Numbered from the stretch's first letter, positions 30,519 through 40,513 are shown. The stretch: 64,000 bases of DNA from Acinetobacter sp. SFB (GCF_001647545.1 NZ_LSZH01000001.1:271815-335814); one strand, 5' to 3'. Notes: generated from the sequence alone by a model not told the origin. Translations and numbers: made by a program.

Positions 30519-31364
30519 ATGTTTTTAGAATTTACCAAAATGCATGGTCTGGGCAATGACTTCATAGTAGTTGATCTGATCAGTCAGCGCGCTTACCTAG
30601 ATAGCATGACCATTCAGCGTTTGGCTGACCGTCATTTCGGGATTGGTTTCGACCAGCTTTTAATTGTTGAGCCGCCCGATTTACCCAATGTCGATTTTAA
30701 GTATCGTATTTTTAATGCAGATGGCTCTGAAGTCGAGCAATGTGGCAATGGCGTTCGCTGTTTTGCCCGTTTTGTGCATGAACGTCGATTGACCACGAAA
30801 ACCAAAATTAAAGTGCAAACCAAAGCCGGTATTGTTGAGCCTGAACTGGGACAAAATGGCTGGGTCCGCGTGAATATGGGCTATCCAAAATTCTTGCCCA
30901 ACCAGATTCCGTTCCTTGCAGATCAGCCTGAAAACCTCTACAGCTTAGCCTTGGCCAGTAGTGAAAGTATTATCATTGATGTGGTGAACATGGGTAATCC
31001 GCATGCAGTGACTGTTGTTCCAGATGTGCTTACCGCTGATGTTGCCGGCATGGGACCTCAAATTGAATCGCATGAACGTTTTCCACAACGCGTCAATGCC
31101 GGCTTTATGCAAATTATTGATGAAAATCATGCGCGTTTACGGGTATTTGAGCGTGGTGTAGGCGAGACATTGGCGTGTGGTACAGGTGCTTGTGCGGCTG
31201 CAATTTCAGGTATGCGCCGTGGCTTGCTAGCTAATGCTGTAGAAATTGAACTTGCTGGTGGTAAGTTGCAAATTGAATGGAAAGAGGGCGATGTGGTTTG
31301 GATGACCGGTCCAACTGCAAATGTCTATGAAGGTCGTATCGACTTGAGTTTTTACCAGCAATAA
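30519..31364 (+). CDS. dapF: Diaminopimelate epimerase
   Basis: This 281-residue cofactor-independent epimerase turns LL- into meso-diaminopimelate, needed for both lysine and peptidoglycan. The two catalytic cysteines sit in [14 protein letters not shown] near residue 74 and [11 protein letters not shown] near residue 224. [14 protein letters not shown] at the start and GNPHAVTVV are family motifs. AAGGAG lies upstream. It follows lysA by 13 bases and ends in a terminator, so xerC has its own promoter. Confidence 0.97.
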   Translation: MFLEFTKMHGLGNDFIVVDLISQRAYLDSMTIQRLADRHFGIGFDQLLIVEPPDLPNVDFKYRIFNADGSEVEQCGNGVRCFARFVHERRLTTKTKIKVQTKAGIVEPELGQNGWVRVNMGYPKFLPNQIPFLADQPENLYSLALASSESIIIDVVNMGNPHAVTVVPDVLTADVAGMGPQIESHERFPQRVNAGFMQIIDENHARLRVFERGVGETLACGTGACAAAISGMRRGLLANAVEIELAGGKLQIEWKEGDVVWMTGPTANVYEGRIDLSFYQQ

Positions 31365-31381
31365 AACTCATGGTTTGACTT

Positions 31382-31412
31382 AAAAAGCACTGTCAGCATG
31401 ATGGTGCTTTTT
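31382..31412 (+). terminator. Intrinsic terminator after dapF
   Basis: AAAAAGCAC (31382-31390) pairs with GTGCTTTTT (31404-31412), with two more T residues after. Confidence 0.85.
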
Positions 31413-31575
31413 TTATCTGTAGAATGATTGATTGTGTAAATAGCGATGAAACCGATAGAATCAAAATGAAAGGGCGTATCCTATGCTGTGCTTGATTATT
31501 AAATCTAAGCAGTTTAAGCATGAAATCAATAATTGTCGCCGTTGAGTAGCGTCCATTAAATACAGTGAGAAAAAC

Positions 31576-32520
31576 GTGATTGATCCAGAGCTGCAGATAC
31601 GTTCTCCTGCTGATTTATTGCTGATGTGGTTAAAAGAAAGAGAGATTCAAAATCAGTCCAAACATACTTTGCAGGCCTATGAACGTGATGTTTCGGATTT
31701 TTTAAATTTTTGTGTCGTAAAAAAAATGAATCTGGCAAATGTTGAATCGACTGATCTGCGTGAGTTTTTGGCGCAAAAGGTTGAGCAGCAGCAATTGAGT
31801 TCCAGCAGTTTGCAACGGCTTTTATCTTCCATTCGTCAATTTATGAAATGGGCGGAGCAAGGGCAATACCTGGCTTTTAATCCTGCCGATGATTTTCAGT
31901 TGAAACGATTGCCTAGACCGCTACCCGGTATGGTGGATATTGAAACCATTAATCAAATTCTAGATCAGCCCAAACCTGAAAAACACATCGAACAACAAAT
32001 GTGGTTACGCGATAAAGCGATCTTGGAATTGCTTTATTCGAGTGGTCTGCGACTGGCAGAAGTGCAAGGCTTGCGCATTAAGGATATAGATTTTAATCGG
32101 CAGCTGTTACGCATAACCGGTAAAGGCAATAAAACCCGTGTGGTGCCTTTTGGATCTAAAGCTAAAGATGCGGTGATGTTGTGGCTACAAGTTTATCCGT
32201 TATGGAATGGTGACTTTGTCCCTGATGCCAATGTATTTATCACGCAAAAGGGTAATCCGCTGGGCGCAAGACAAATTGAAAATCGGGTTAAATTCCAGGC
32301 GCAACGAGCCGGAGTAAATGTCGATTTGCATCCACATTTATTGCGTCATTGTTTTGCCAGTCATATGCTGTCGAACAGCGGAGATTTACGCGCTGTACAA
32401 GAAATGTTGGGGCACAGCAACTTAACCACAACGCAAATCTATACCCACGTTGATTTTGACCGTTTGGCGCAGGTCTATGACCAGGCACATCCGCGTGCCC
32501 AACTTAAGAAATCTGACTAG
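31576..32520 (+). CDS. xerC: Site-specific tyrosine recombinase XerC
   Basis: This 314-residue recombinase works with XerD at the dif site to resolve chromosome dimers. The SAM-like N-terminal domain (LLMWLKEREIQNQSKHTLQAYERDV, quoted in part: NQSKHTLQAYERDV) precedes the catalytic domain. The catalytic residues are visible: Arg in SSGLRLAEVQGLR near residue 160, Lys in GKGNKTRVVPFG, His-x-x-Arg in HLLRHCFASH near residue 257, and LGHSNLTTTQIYTHVD with the nucleophile Tyr near residue 290. The start is GTG. Unlike E. coli, no DUF484 gene lies between dapF and xerC. Confidence 0.96.
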   Translation: MIDPELQIRSPADLLLMWLKEREIQNQSKHTLQAYERDVSDFLNFCVVKKMNLANVESTDLREFLAQKVEQQQLSSSSLQRLLSSIRQFMKWAEQGQYLAFNPADDFQLKRLPRPLPGMVDIETINQILDQPKPEKHIEQQMWLRDKAILELLYSSGLRLAEVQGLRIKDIDFNRQLLRITGKGNKTRVVPFGSKAKDAVMLWLQVYPLWNGDFVPDANVFITQKGNPLGARQIENRVKFQAQRAGVNVDLHPHLLRHCFASHMLSNSGDLRAVQEMLGHSNLTTTQIYTHVDFDRLAQVYDQAHPRAQLKKSD

Positions 32521-32768
32521 AGATCTACCTTTTGTCTAAAAGTGAAACTGGTTTTTTGAGAAAAAGAACATAAATTAATAAAACTTAAATACATCTATAG
32601 GTAGTATTGCGGAATATTTCGGGCGTTTTAAACTATTGTAGAATAATAAAAAGCCAATTTATCAGGTATAAAAATCAAGTATAAATATGAAATAGCTGGC
32701 ATAAATAATGCTGGTTAATAAAATTATGTGTTGTTTCAATGGATGTCAAACAGAGTTGGGGAGTAAAA

Positions 32769-33155
32769 ATGATAGGGAAAACAATGATTTCAGATGTTCA
32801 AGAAAAATATGACCGATTGAGTACGGAACAAAAAGAGATTTTTGCAGGCTATGGTCTGCGTCAGGTAAAGCATTTTGTTGAAATCAGTTTGCCCACTATT
32901 GAACCCTCTTTGCCAGAAAATACTCATGTTCAAGGCATCAATGCTGAAGGGAAGGTACAAGCGGTCAATACACAGACACAACAAGGCTATATCTGGATTT
33001 CAGACTTGCAATGGCAGCAACGACCGATTGCTACAGTGGGTGTGGATTTAAAACAAGACTTTTTAGAAGTGTGGAAAATATTTAACCTTCAGGAATATGA
33101 CCTGATTGATTTAAGCCATATTCACCGTGATTTTTTACAACATCATCACGTTTAA
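32769..33155 (+). CDS. Hypothetical protein, 128 residues
   Basis: I do not recognise this protein. The start MIGKTMISDVQEKYD is preceded by GGGGAG five bases away, so I prefer it to the in-frame ATG at 32739. The sequence has a helical N-terminus (EKYDRLSTEQKEIFAGYGL), a middle part that may form strands (GYIWISDLQWQQRP) and a histidine-rich end (HIHRDFLQHHHV). No signal peptide or membrane segment is seen, so it is likely cytoplasmic. It follows xerC by 248 bases and is convergent with a decayed minus-strand frame. Confidence 0.6.
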   Translation: MIGKTMISDVQEKYDRLSTEQKEIFAGYGLRQVKHFVEISLPTIEPSLPENTHVQGINAEGKVQAVNTQTQQGYIWISDLQWQQRPIATVGVDLKQDFLEVWKIFNLQEYDLIDLSHIHRDFLQHHHV

Positions 33156-33167
33156 TGGGGGGGTAGT

Positions 33168-33395
33168 CTACCTAAATTGAGCCTTATCTATTTGATAAAG
33201 CATAGGTCTTTGCAAGGGAATAGTGTTATCTAAAGCCAGGTAGTTGAAGTCATGTTTAAATTGCATATCTAAACCTTGCATAACGGCTTGGGTTTTGGTG
33301 CTTTGTACTGCAGTGAATGCAACCGGGTTTAGTTTGAGTGAATCAAAAGTAAAGTTTAATTTATTTCCGATTTAAACAATGGGAAAATAACGCAT
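33168..33395 (-). pseudogene. Decayed, unidentified coding remnant
   Basis: On the minus strand, an ATG at 33395 opens MRYFPIV, hits a TAA, and the same frame then stays open for 67 codons with plausible protein composition (INFTFDSLKLNPV-like start, then GLDMQFKHDFNYLALD) to a TAG at 33168. In another frame just upstream, DLKWFYAQK could join to this by a frameshift. It looks like the C-terminal end of a lost gene. I cannot name a family. The rest of the 33156-33487 gap shows nothing else. Confidence 0.4.
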
Positions 33396-33487
33396 CACTT
33401 CTGTGCATAAAACCACTTCAGATCAGAATTTTTCCCTATTTTTAAAATTAAATACGGTGTCTCAAACTCTACACTCCTCATCCTGTC

Positions 33488-33982
33488 TTAAAGATCATCT
33501 AGGGGAAGCTGGAAACTTTGTTTAATAATTTGACTGGGTAAATCTGTTTTCACGCTGGTAATGCCGTTTTTCTTGGTTAAATGTGTGGACTGAAACTTAC
33601 GGTAACTTTCCAGATCAGGAACGACCACTTTGAGCATGGCATCACATTCACCCAAAATAATATAACACTCCATCACATGAGGCAGTTCTTTCATCGCTTC
33701 AATAAAGCAGTCAATGGTTTCAGCATCCTGACCCACCAGCCAGATACGCGAAAACAAAATCAGTTGTAAACCAATTTTTTGTGGATCCACTACGGTGGTG
33801 TAGTTCTGAATCACTCCGGCTTCTTCGAGTAATTTCACCCGACGCAAACATGAAGAAGGTGACAGTCCAATTTCACGGGCAAGATCGTTATTTTGCATAC
33901 GACCATTATTTTGCAGTGCACGAATGATATTTTTGTCGGTACGATCGAGTTTTACTGAAATAGATTTGGAAGATAATTTCAT
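33488..33982 (-). CDS. Lrp/AsnC-family regulator
   Basis: This 164-residue regulator has an AsnC-type helix-turn-helix (LDRTDKNIIRALQNNGRMQNNDLAREIGLS, cited in part: DKNIIRALQNNGRMQN, and LSPSSCLRRVKLLEEAGVI) and a C-terminal RAM ligand domain (residues 75-150, CYIILGECDAMLKVV). Such proteins sense amino acids. It is divergent from a LysE-type amino-acid exporter with 114 bases between, the usual pairing of an Lrp-type activator with its exporter, as in known lysine or leucine export loci. The amino acid sensed is unknown. Confidence 0.92.
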   Translation of the reverse strand: MKLSSKSISVKLDRTDKNIIRALQNNGRMQNNDLAREIGLSPSSCLRRVKLLEEAGVIQNYTTVVDPQKIGLQLILFSRIWLVGQDAETIDCFIEAMKELPHVMECYIILGECDAMLKVVVPDLESYRKFQSTHLTKKNGITSVKTDLPSQIIKQSFQLPLDDL

Positions 33983-34096
33983 AAATTAGAATATAATTCG
34001 AAAAATAATTAGAATTATAGAATAAATTGAAATCCTATTTTGTAGTATTTATTCGATACTAATTTTCACTTTCAAGACATGGAAAGGGAAAAGGAA

Positions 34097-34702
34097 ATGT
34101 CTGTATTTGCACTGTTTGCCTTAACGGTTATCCCGCTTATTTTTACACCTGGACCAGATATGTTATTTATCCTGTCACAAGTGATGGGAAAAGATGCAAA
34201 AGCAGGCATGATGGCAACTGTAGGGGTGTGTCTGGGGTATTTGGTGCATTCTGTTTTGGTGGCGCTCGGCATTGCCGCCATTATTGTTTCCTTCCCGCTA
34301 TTATTTGAAACCATTCGCTGGCTCGGGATTGCTTATCTATTATTTTTGGCCTTTAGTTTAATCAAGTCAGTTTTTAGCAATAAAAAATTGGCGATTGAAA
34401 ACAAAAGCACCTCGAACCCGATTCAAAAAGGGTTCTTTACCGCTTTGCTGAATCCAAAGGGCATGTTGATTTATTTTGCGATTTTACCGCAGTTTATTAA
34501 TAAAAGCGGTGATACGGTTACTCAAGGTTTGATTCTATCGTTTATTTTTATCGGATTAATCTTTGTGGTGTACTGCAGTTTAAGCTTAATTTTTGCCAAA
34601 ATTACCCGTAAAACCCAAATTGATGAACGTAAACAAAAATGGATTGACGGTGGTTCGGGCGGTTTATTAATGCTTGCTGCCACTTGGCTCATCATTCATT
34701 AA
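34097..34702 (+). CDS. LysE-family amino-acid exporter
   Basis: This inner-membrane protein of about 201 residues has six hydrophobic segments and the family motifs LTVIPLIFTPGPDMLFI at the N-terminus, GVCLGYLVHSVLVALG, and GFFTALLNPKGMLIYFAILPQFI near residue 115. It exports an amino acid or homoserine-type substrate with the proton gradient (RhtB/LysE type). I chose the ATG at 34097 because AAAAGGAA lies before it; an ATG at 34079 would add six charged residues. The divergent Lrp-type regulator at 33488-33982 probably controls it. Confidence 0.9.
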   Translation: MSVFALFALTVIPLIFTPGPDMLFILSQVMGKDAKAGMMATVGVCLGYLVHSVLVALGIAAIIVSFPLLFETIRWLGIAYLLFLAFSLIKSVFSNKKLAIENKSTSNPIQKGFFTALLNPKGMLIYFAILPQFINKSGDTVTQGLILSFIFIGLIFVVYCSLSLIFAKITRKTQIDERKQKWIDGGSGGLLMLAATWLIIH

Positions 34703-34711
34703 CATGCCTAT

Positions 34712-34741
34712 AAAAAGCATGTCACGGTGGCATGCTTTTTT
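34712..34741 (+). terminator. Intrinsic terminator after the LysE-type gene
   Basis: AAAAAGCATG (34712-34721) pairs with CATGCTTTTT (34731-34740), nine-base loop, T run after. Confidence 0.88.
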
Positions 34742-35203
34742 AACTAGAACTGGATTTGTTAATTAAAAGTAATTTATTACACGTTTATGCTAAAAAAATG
34801 ATCATTTTTTCTGCAGATATAGCACCAAATTGATATCAATCTGTCTTAAATGACAGTTTGCAACTTTATGGTTTGTGCAAAAAGCGTAAGCTGTTCGAGT
34901 TAAAAAGTAAGCGAAAAAAATTATTAAATCAGAACTTTTGATGAGTTTAATCAGATAAAAAAATAATACAAATCAATGCTTAAAAAAATAATAAATATTG
35001 AGGTATTTCATCTTAATAAGAATGCTTGAAAAAAATATGAACGCCTAGTTCAAGTAATTTTACGCATTTTAACCGCTCTTTCGATAATTGTGACTTGACC
35101 GAAATGCCATACGCATTGCAAGATAGGGCACCTAAAAATTTTAAGTGAAGAGTTATTATAACTTTTCTCAACATTTACTTTTGCTGAAACAGCCGAGGAT
35201 TAC
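34742..35203 (+). promoter_or_regulatory. Long etfBA leader region with two perfect palindromes
   Basis: This A+T-rich gap carries no ORF. It holds an 18-base perfect palindrome centred on ATGATCAT (34793-34810) and, 18 bases on, ATTGATATCAAT (34829-34840). Closer to etfB, TTGACC near 35096 with CAAGAT 18 bases later is a possible promoter, with TATTATAACT near 35155 as another -10 candidate. The palindromes could be operators, but neither matches a site I know. Confidence 0.4.
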
Positions 35204-35953
35204 ATGAAGGCTCTTGTTGCTGTAAAACGTGTGGTTGATGCCAACGTTAAAGTTCGCGTTAAACCGGACAATAGTGGGGTAGACCTGACTAACGTTAAGA
35301 TGTCGATCAACCCATTCTGTGAAATCGCAGTGGAAGAAGCGGTTCGTTTAAAAGAAAAAGGAACAGTTTCAGAAATCGTTGTGGTTTCTATCGGTCCTAA
35401 AGAAGCGCAAGAACAAATCCGTTCTGCCATGGCTTTGGGTGCTGACCGCGGTATCCTGGTAGAAACTGCTGAAGAGATTGGTGCACTTGAAGTGGCTAAA
35501 ATCTTGAAAGGCATTGTAGAACAAGAAAAACCGGAACTGATCCTTCTGGGTAAACAAGCGATTGATGACGACTCGAATCAGGTCGGTCAGATGCTGGGTG
35601 CTTTACTCGGTGCCGGTCAAGGTACATTTGCTTCTATCGTGAATGTGGCGGGCGACAAAGTTCAGGTTACCCGTGAAGTGGACGGCGGTTTACAAACGGT
35701 TGAATTGAACCTGCCTGCCATTATCACCACCGACTTGCGTTTGAACGAGCCACGTTATGCGGCACTTCCAAACATCATGAAAGCGCGTAAAAAACCGCTT
35801 GATGTGAAGTCTCCTGCAGATTATGGCGTTGCAGCAACCACCAAACTTAAAACAGTGAAGGTTGAACCACCGGCAGAGCGTAAAGCTGGCGTACAAGTGA
35901 AATCTGTGGACGAGCTTGTGGCAAAACTTAAAAACGAAGCGAAAGTGATCTAA
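35204..35953 (+). CDS. etfB: Electron transfer flavoprotein beta subunit
   Basis: This 249-residue subunit forms a heterodimer with EtfA that carries electrons from acyl-CoA dehydrogenases to ETF-ubiquinone oxidoreductase, and so links fatty-acid and amino-acid oxidation to respiration. It starts [19 protein letters not shown]; the AMP/recognition motifs [19 protein letters not shown] and [18 protein letters not shown] are visible, and the ending [18 protein letters not shown] is typical. GAGGA lies before the start. etfA follows by 17 bases, so both are one transcript. FadH in this window serves the same pathway. Confidence 0.96.
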   Translation: MKALVAVKRVVDANVKVRVKPDNSGVDLTNVKMSINPFCEIAVEEAVRLKEKGTVSEIVVVSIGPKEAQEQIRSAMALGADRGILVETAEEIGALEVAKILKGIVEQEKPELILLGKQAIDDDSNQVGQMLGALLGAGQGTFASIVNVAGDKVQVTREVDGGLQTVELNLPAIITTDLRLNEPRYAALPNIMKARKKPLDVKSPADYGVAATTKLKTVKVEPPAERKAGVQVKSVDELVAKLKNEAKVI

Positions 35954-35970
35954 TACAGAAGGATAATATC

Positions 35971-36903
35971 ATGAGTATTTTAGTTATCGCTGAGCACGAC
36001 AATAAAGCACTAAACGGTGCAACTTTAAACGTTGTGGCTGCAGCTCAAAAAATCGGTGGTGATATCACTGTATTGGTTGCGGGTTCGGGCGCTCAGGCCG
36101 TTGCTGACCAAGCGGCTCAAGTGGCCGGTGTCAGCAAGGTCTTGCTTGCTGACAACGCAGCTTATGCAAACCAGCTGGCTGAAAACGTGGCTGCTTTAGT
36201 TGCACAAGTGGGTACAGGTTATTCACATATCCTGGCTGCCTCTACCTCAAATGGTAAAAACGTATTGCCACGTGCGGCTGCATTGTTAGATGTCAGCATG
36301 ATCTCTGACATCATTGCTGTTGAAAGCCCAACCACTTTCAAGCGTCCAATCTATGCCGGTAACGCCATTGCAACGGTTGAATCTTCTGAATCTGTCGTGC
36401 TGGCCACTGTTCGTGGTACTGCATTTGATCCTGTAGCAACTACAGGTGGTTCTGCAGCAGTTGAAGCTGTCAGCGACGTTCAAGATGCCGGCATCTCGAA
36501 GTTTATTTCTGAAGAGATTGTTAAATCTGAACGTCCAGAATTAACCGCTGCACGTATTGTGGTGTCTGGTGGTCGTGGTGTGGGTTCAGGTGAAAACTAC
36601 CACAAAATCCTTGATCCATTGGCCGACAAGCTGGGTGCTGCTCAAGGTGCTTCACGCGCTGCGGTGGACGCAGGTTTCGTACCTAACGACATGCAAGTGG
36701 GTCAAACAGGTAAAATCGTTGCACCTGACCTGTACATCGCTGTGGGTATTTCCGGTGCGATTCAGCATTTGGCAGGGATGAAAGATTCTAAAGTGATCGT
36801 TGCGATCAACAAAGATGAAGAAGCGCCAATCAACGCAGTAGCTGACTACTGGTTAGTGGGTGACTTGAATACTGTTATTCCAGAATTGGTTTCTAAAATC
36901 TAA
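35971..36903 (+). CDS. etfA: Electron transfer flavoprotein alpha subunit
   Basis: This 310-residue subunit binds FAD and pairs with EtfB. The N-terminal domain (SILVIAEHDNKALNGATL) is followed by the FAD-binding C-terminal domain with VVSGGRGVGSGENYHKI near residue 198, GASRAAVDAGFVPNDMQVGQTG (cited in part), and LYIAVGISGAIQHLAGMKDS near residue 255. Length matches the family. A strong terminator follows. Confidence 0.96.
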   Translation: MSILVIAEHDNKALNGATLNVVAAAQKIGGDITVLVAGSGAQAVADQAAQVAGVSKVLLADNAAYANQLAENVAALVAQVGTGYSHILAASTSNGKNVLPRAAALLDVSMISDIIAVESPTTFKRPIYAGNAIATVESSESVVLATVRGTAFDPVATTGGSAAVEAVSDVQDAGISKFISEEIVKSERPELTAARIVVSGGRGVGSGENYHKILDPLADKLGAAQGASRAAVDAGFVPNDMQVGQTGKIVAPDLYIAVGISGAIQHLAGMKDSKVIVAINKDEEAPINAVADYWLVGDLNTVIPELVSKI

Positions 36904-36921
36904 TTCTTGGCCTCAGGCTTC

Positions 36922-36954
36922 AAAAAACGCTTCTAGTTTCTAGAAGCGTTTTTT
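36922..36954 (+). terminator. Intrinsic terminator after etfA
   Basis: ACGCTTCTAG and CTAGAAGCGT form a perfect stem around TTT (36927-36949), flanked by A and T runs; it could act in both directions. Confidence 0.93.
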
Positions 36955-37013
36955 ATTGTCAAAATTTTTCACCCCCCTCTGACAGATTTACGCAATGCAA
37001 AAGTGCATTAACT

Positions 37014-37040
37014 CATGAGTCATGAGACTCATGACTCATG
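37014..37040. promoter_or_regulatory. 27-base perfect palindrome between etfA and gyrA
   Basis: CATGAGTCATGAG is followed by a single A and then its exact reverse complement CTCATGACTCATG. The arms themselves contain the smaller palindromes ATGAGTCAT and TCATGA. It lies 420 bases before gyrA and 60 bases after the etfA terminator, and may be a protein-binding site or cruciform. No ORF was found in the rest of the 36955-37340 gap. Confidence 0.45.
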
Positions 37041-37344
37041 TAAATGTAAAGCAAGATTTATGGCTTTTAAGAGTGATAAATTGCATCATTTCAATGTGCT
37101 TTGGAGAGGATTTAAAGAGATGACCCGTCATTAATTTTTCATGTTGATGAATGAACCAAAAGAGCAGCTCAATGGAGCAAGATTATGAGTTGTCGGGTGA
37201 TTTAAATTTAAATAAAGTCGGTGAAAAAATGAATTAATTCACATAAAATTCCGACAATTGAAACAGATTAAAAAATAAACGATAAATTGTAGAAAATTAA
37301 CAAGATTAAGATGCTTGATAGGAGACAAAAACAAGAGAATTTAT

Positions 37345-37401
37345 GCTATAATTTACGGCTGTATTTAGACTTTAACCCAGCTTATTTTGGGTTAATTTTT
37401 T
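37345..37401 (+). promoter_or_regulatory. gyrA promoter (extended -10) followed by an attenuator-like hairpin
   Basis: TGCTATAAT places a perfect extended -10 element at 37347-37352; no good -35 is seen. About 20 bases on, TTAACCCA (37372-37379) pairs with TGGGTTAA (37388-37395) around an eight-base loop, directly followed by six T residues. This has the form of an intrinsic terminator inside the gyrA leader, 58 bases before the start codon. Confidence 0.55.
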
Positions 37402-37459
37402 GCTAGATTGATTATATAAAACGAGCAGTTCCAAATACTGTTAGTAATAAGGAGTATGC

Positions 37460-40400
37460 ATGAGCCTATCGGAAATCCGACCGATTGCCATTGAGGATGA
37501 ACTCAAAAGCTCATATCTCGACTATGCCATGAGTGTTATTGTTTCTCGTGCATTACCAGACGTGAGAGATGGCTTAAAACCGGTGCATCGTCGTGTGCTT
37601 TTCGCTATGCACGAGTTAGGCAATGACTACAACAAAGCTTATAAAAAGTCTGCCCGTGTGGTGGGTGACGTAATCGGTAAATATCACCCGCATGGTGACT
37701 CAGCTGTTTACGAAACCATTGTCCGTATGGCACAAGAATTTAGCTTGCGTTATCAATTGGTCGATGGTCAGGGTAACTTTGGTTCTGTCGATGGCGATAG
37801 CGCTGCGGCAATGCGTTATACCGAAGTGCGTATGCGTAAGTTAACCCATGAACTTTTGGCTGATCTGGAAAAAGACACCGTCGAATGGGAAGACAACTAC
37901 GACGGCTCTGAGCGTATTCCTCAAGTCATGCCAACACGTGTTCCTAACTTACTGATTAACGGTGTAACCGGTATTGCAGTCGGTATGGCGACCAATATGG
38001 CGCCACACAACATGACTGAAGTTGTGAATGCCTGCCTGGCTTATGCCAATGATCCGAATATCAGCATCGAAGGTTTGATGCAGCATATTTCTGGTCCCGA
38101 TTTCCCTACAGGCGGTATTATTTACGGCAAATCGGGGATTGTGGATGCTTACCGTACCGGTAAAGGCCGTTTGCATATTCGTGGTAAATATCACTTCGAA
38201 GAAGATCCGAAGAATGGCCGCATTACGATTGTTTTCACAGAAATTCCGTATCAAGTTAACAAAGCGAGAACCATTGAGCGTATTGCTGAGTTAGTCAAAG
38301 AGAAAAAACTTGAAGGAATCTCGGAACTTCGTGACGAGTCTGATAAAGACGGGATGCGTATTGCAATTGACTTGAAGCGTGGTGAAAATGCTGAAGTGAT
38401 TGTCAATAACCTGTTCCAAAACACTCAGCTTGAAAACTCTTTCAGCATCAACATGGTTTGTCTGGACAACGGTCAGCCGAAGTTGATGAATTTAAAAGAT
38501 ATCATTGCTGCGTTTATCCGTCACCGTCAAGAAGTAGTCACACGTCGTACCATGTACGAGTTACGTAAAGCGCGTGAACGTGGGCATATCTTGGAAGGTT
38601 TGACGGTTGCTCTGGCAAATATTGATAGCATCATTGAAACCATTAAGACTTCTGCAAATCCAGGCGAAGCGCGTGAGCGTTTACATGCCGGTGAGTGGTC
38701 CGCGGGTGGCGTGGTTGCATTGCTTGAAAAAGCAGGTTCAGTTTCTGTACGTCCTGAAATTATTGAAGGCGAAGACCTGTCTAAACCGTATGGTTTTGAT
38801 GGCGGTATTTACCGTCTTTCACCAACTCAAGTCAGTGCGATTCTAGAATTACGTTTACACCGCTTAACTGGTCTTGAACAAGACAAGTTACATGCTGAAT
38901 ATTCTGACATTTTATCTCAAATTGCTGAATATACTGCAATTTTGAATGACTTTAATTTGTTGATGAACGTCATTCGTGAAGAGTTGGCGCTGATTATTCA
39001 GCAATATGGTGATGGACGTAAAACATCTATTGTTGAATCTCGTATCGATTTCTCTCGTGAAGATTTAATTCCTGAAGAGCAAATGGTACTGACTGTTTCT
39101 AAAACAGGTTATGCGAAAACTCAACCATTGTCTGACTATGCCGCACAGCGTCGTGGTGGTCGTGGTAAGTCTGCAACCTCAATGAAAACTGATGATTACA
39201 TTCAGCATCTGATTGTGACATCGAACCATGCGACAGTTCTATGCTTTACCAATGTCGGTAAAGTCTATCGCCTGAAAGTATACGAAGTGCCACAAGCGTC
39301 TCGTGGTGCAAAAGGTCGCCCAATGGTGAACTTGTTGCCGCTGGATGCCAATGAAACAATTACAGCGATTCTTCCTGTAATTGATGCACCGAAGAAATTC
39401 AAAGACCGTCTGGCCGATTTCCAGGCATTTGTAAAAGCCAATGCTGCAAAACTGCAAGAAAATGAAATCATCAATTCGCATTTTGCTGAACTTGAAGCGG
39501 CTTTAGCCGAGCTTGAAGATGGTGCAGATGACTTGTCTGATGCATTACGTATTCAATTGAAACAACTGGGTCTTGAGCTTTCTACGACAGATCTGGATGA
39601 TGAAATCATTGCTGATTTTGCACAGCAAGCTGAAGCGGTTCGTAAAAACTTCTATGTGTTTATGGCGACCGAGTACGGTACGATCAAACGTGTAGAGCTT
39701 GAACAGTTCAGTAATGTTCGTTCAAATGGTTTACGTGCGATTGAGTTAAATGGCGACGATACCTTGATTGGTGTGGCGATTACCGATGGCGAACAGCAAA
39801 TCATGTTGTTCTCAAATGAAGGTAAAGCAATTCGCTTCGCAGAAACTGATGTACGTTCAATGGGCCGTTCTGCCAAAGGTGTACGCGGTATGCGCGTGAC
39901 CATCGGTGCCGCAGCGCTGCTTGAAGATGCGGAAACTGAAGTAGATGCAGATGATGAAGATACTTCAGATTCGGCATTAATCAGCCGTATCGTGTCACTG
40001 GTGGTTGTACCGGAAACTGGCGAAGTACTTTGTGCATGTGCCAACGGTTACGGTAAACGTACCCCGGTGGGCGAATTCCCAACCAAGAAGCGTGGCGGTA
40101 AAGGTGTGATTGCAATTAAAACATCTGAACGTAATGGTGAATTGGTCGGTGCGGTATCGATTGATGAAAGCAAAGAGCTGATGTTGATTTCTGATGGTGG
40201 TACGATGGTTCGTACCCGAGCTTCAGAAGTTGCTACCACAGGTCGTAATGCCCAAGGTGTTCGTCTCATCCGCTTAGGAAATGAAGAAGTCTTGGTCGGT
40301 GTTGTTTCTGTTGAAGCCGTTGAAGAAGACGAATTTATTGAAGCAGTTGAAGGCGAAGAAGTTATTGCCGCTGAAGCTTTGATTGATTCTGAGACTTTGG

Positions 40401-40468
40401 TTGATGATGAAACGATTGCTGATGAAGCTGAAAGTGAATCAGATCTAAGAGATTCTGACGAAGAATAA
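37460..40468 (+). CDS. gyrA: DNA gyrase subunit A
   Basis: GyrA cuts and rejoins DNA in the gyrase tetramer that introduces negative supercoils. The catalytic Tyr lies in [11 protein letters not shown] near residue 120. The quinolone region reads [10 protein letters not shown], with Ser81 and Glu85, the usual susceptible residues of Acinetobacter. The GyrA box QRRGGRGKS is present. At 1002 residues it is longer than E. coli GyrA (875): about 80 extra residues (roughly 644-728, starting [11 protein letters not shown]) interrupt the C-terminal beta-pinwheel between ITAILPVI and [10 protein letters not shown], and a further acidic stretch ([11 protein letters not shown]) plus a long acidic tail add more. 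AAGGAG lies five bases before the ATG. Confidence 0.97.
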   Translation: MSLSEIRPIAIEDELKSSYLDYAMSVIVSRALPDVRDGLKPVHRRVLFAMHELGNDYNKAYKKSARVVGDVIGKYHPHGDSAVYETIVRMAQEFSLRYQLVDGQGNFGSVDGDSAAAMRYTEVRMRKLTHELLADLEKDTVEWEDNYDGSERIPQVMPTRVPNLLINGVTGIAVGMATNMAPHNMTEVVNACLAYANDPNISIEGLMQHISGPDFPTGGIIYGKSGIVDAYRTGKGRLHIRGKYHFEEDPKNGRITIVFTEIPYQVNKARTIERIAELVKEKKLEGISELRDESDKDGMRIAIDLKRGENAEVIVNNLFQNTQLENSFSINMVCLDNGQPKLMNLKDIIAAFIRHRQEVVTRRTMYELRKARERGHILEGLTVALANIDSIIETIKTSANPGEARERLHAGEWSAGGVVALLEKAGSVSVRPEIIEGEDLSKPYGFDGGIYRLSPTQVSAILELRLHRLTGLEQDKLHAEYSDILSQIAEYTAILNDFNLLMNVIREELALIIQQYGDGRKTSIVESRIDFSREDLIPEEQMVLTVSKTGYAKTQPLSDYAAQRRGGRGKSATSMKTDDYIQHLIVTSNHATVLCFTNVGKVYRLKVYEVPQASRGAKGRPMVNLLPLDANETITAILPVIDAPKKFKDRLADFQAFVKANAAKLQENEIINSHFAELEAALAELEDGADDLSDALRIQLKQLGLELSTTDLDDEIIADFAQQAEAVRKNFYVFMATEYGTIKRVELEQFSNVRSNGLRAIELNGDDTLIGVAITDGEQQIMLFSNEGKAIRFAETDVRSMGRSAKGVRGMRVTIGAAALLEDAETEVDADDEDTSDSALISRIVSLVVVPETGEVLCACANGYGKRTPVGEFPTKKRGGKGVIAIKTSERNGELVGAVSIDESKELMLISDGGTMVRTRASEVATTGRNAQGVRLIRLGNEEVLVGVVSVEAVEEDEFIEAVEGEEVIAAEALIDSETLVDDETIADEAESESDLRDSDEE

Positions 40469-40483
40469 GCTTTTTGCAATAAT

Positions 40484-40513
40484 AAAAAAAGGACGCTTCG
40501 GCGTCCTTTTTTT
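40484..40513. terminator. Bidirectional terminator between gyrA and the HsdR-N-like gene
   Basis: GGACGC and GCGTCC form a stem closed by a stable TTCG tetraloop (40491-40506), with seven A residues before and seven T residues after. Confidence 0.93.
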
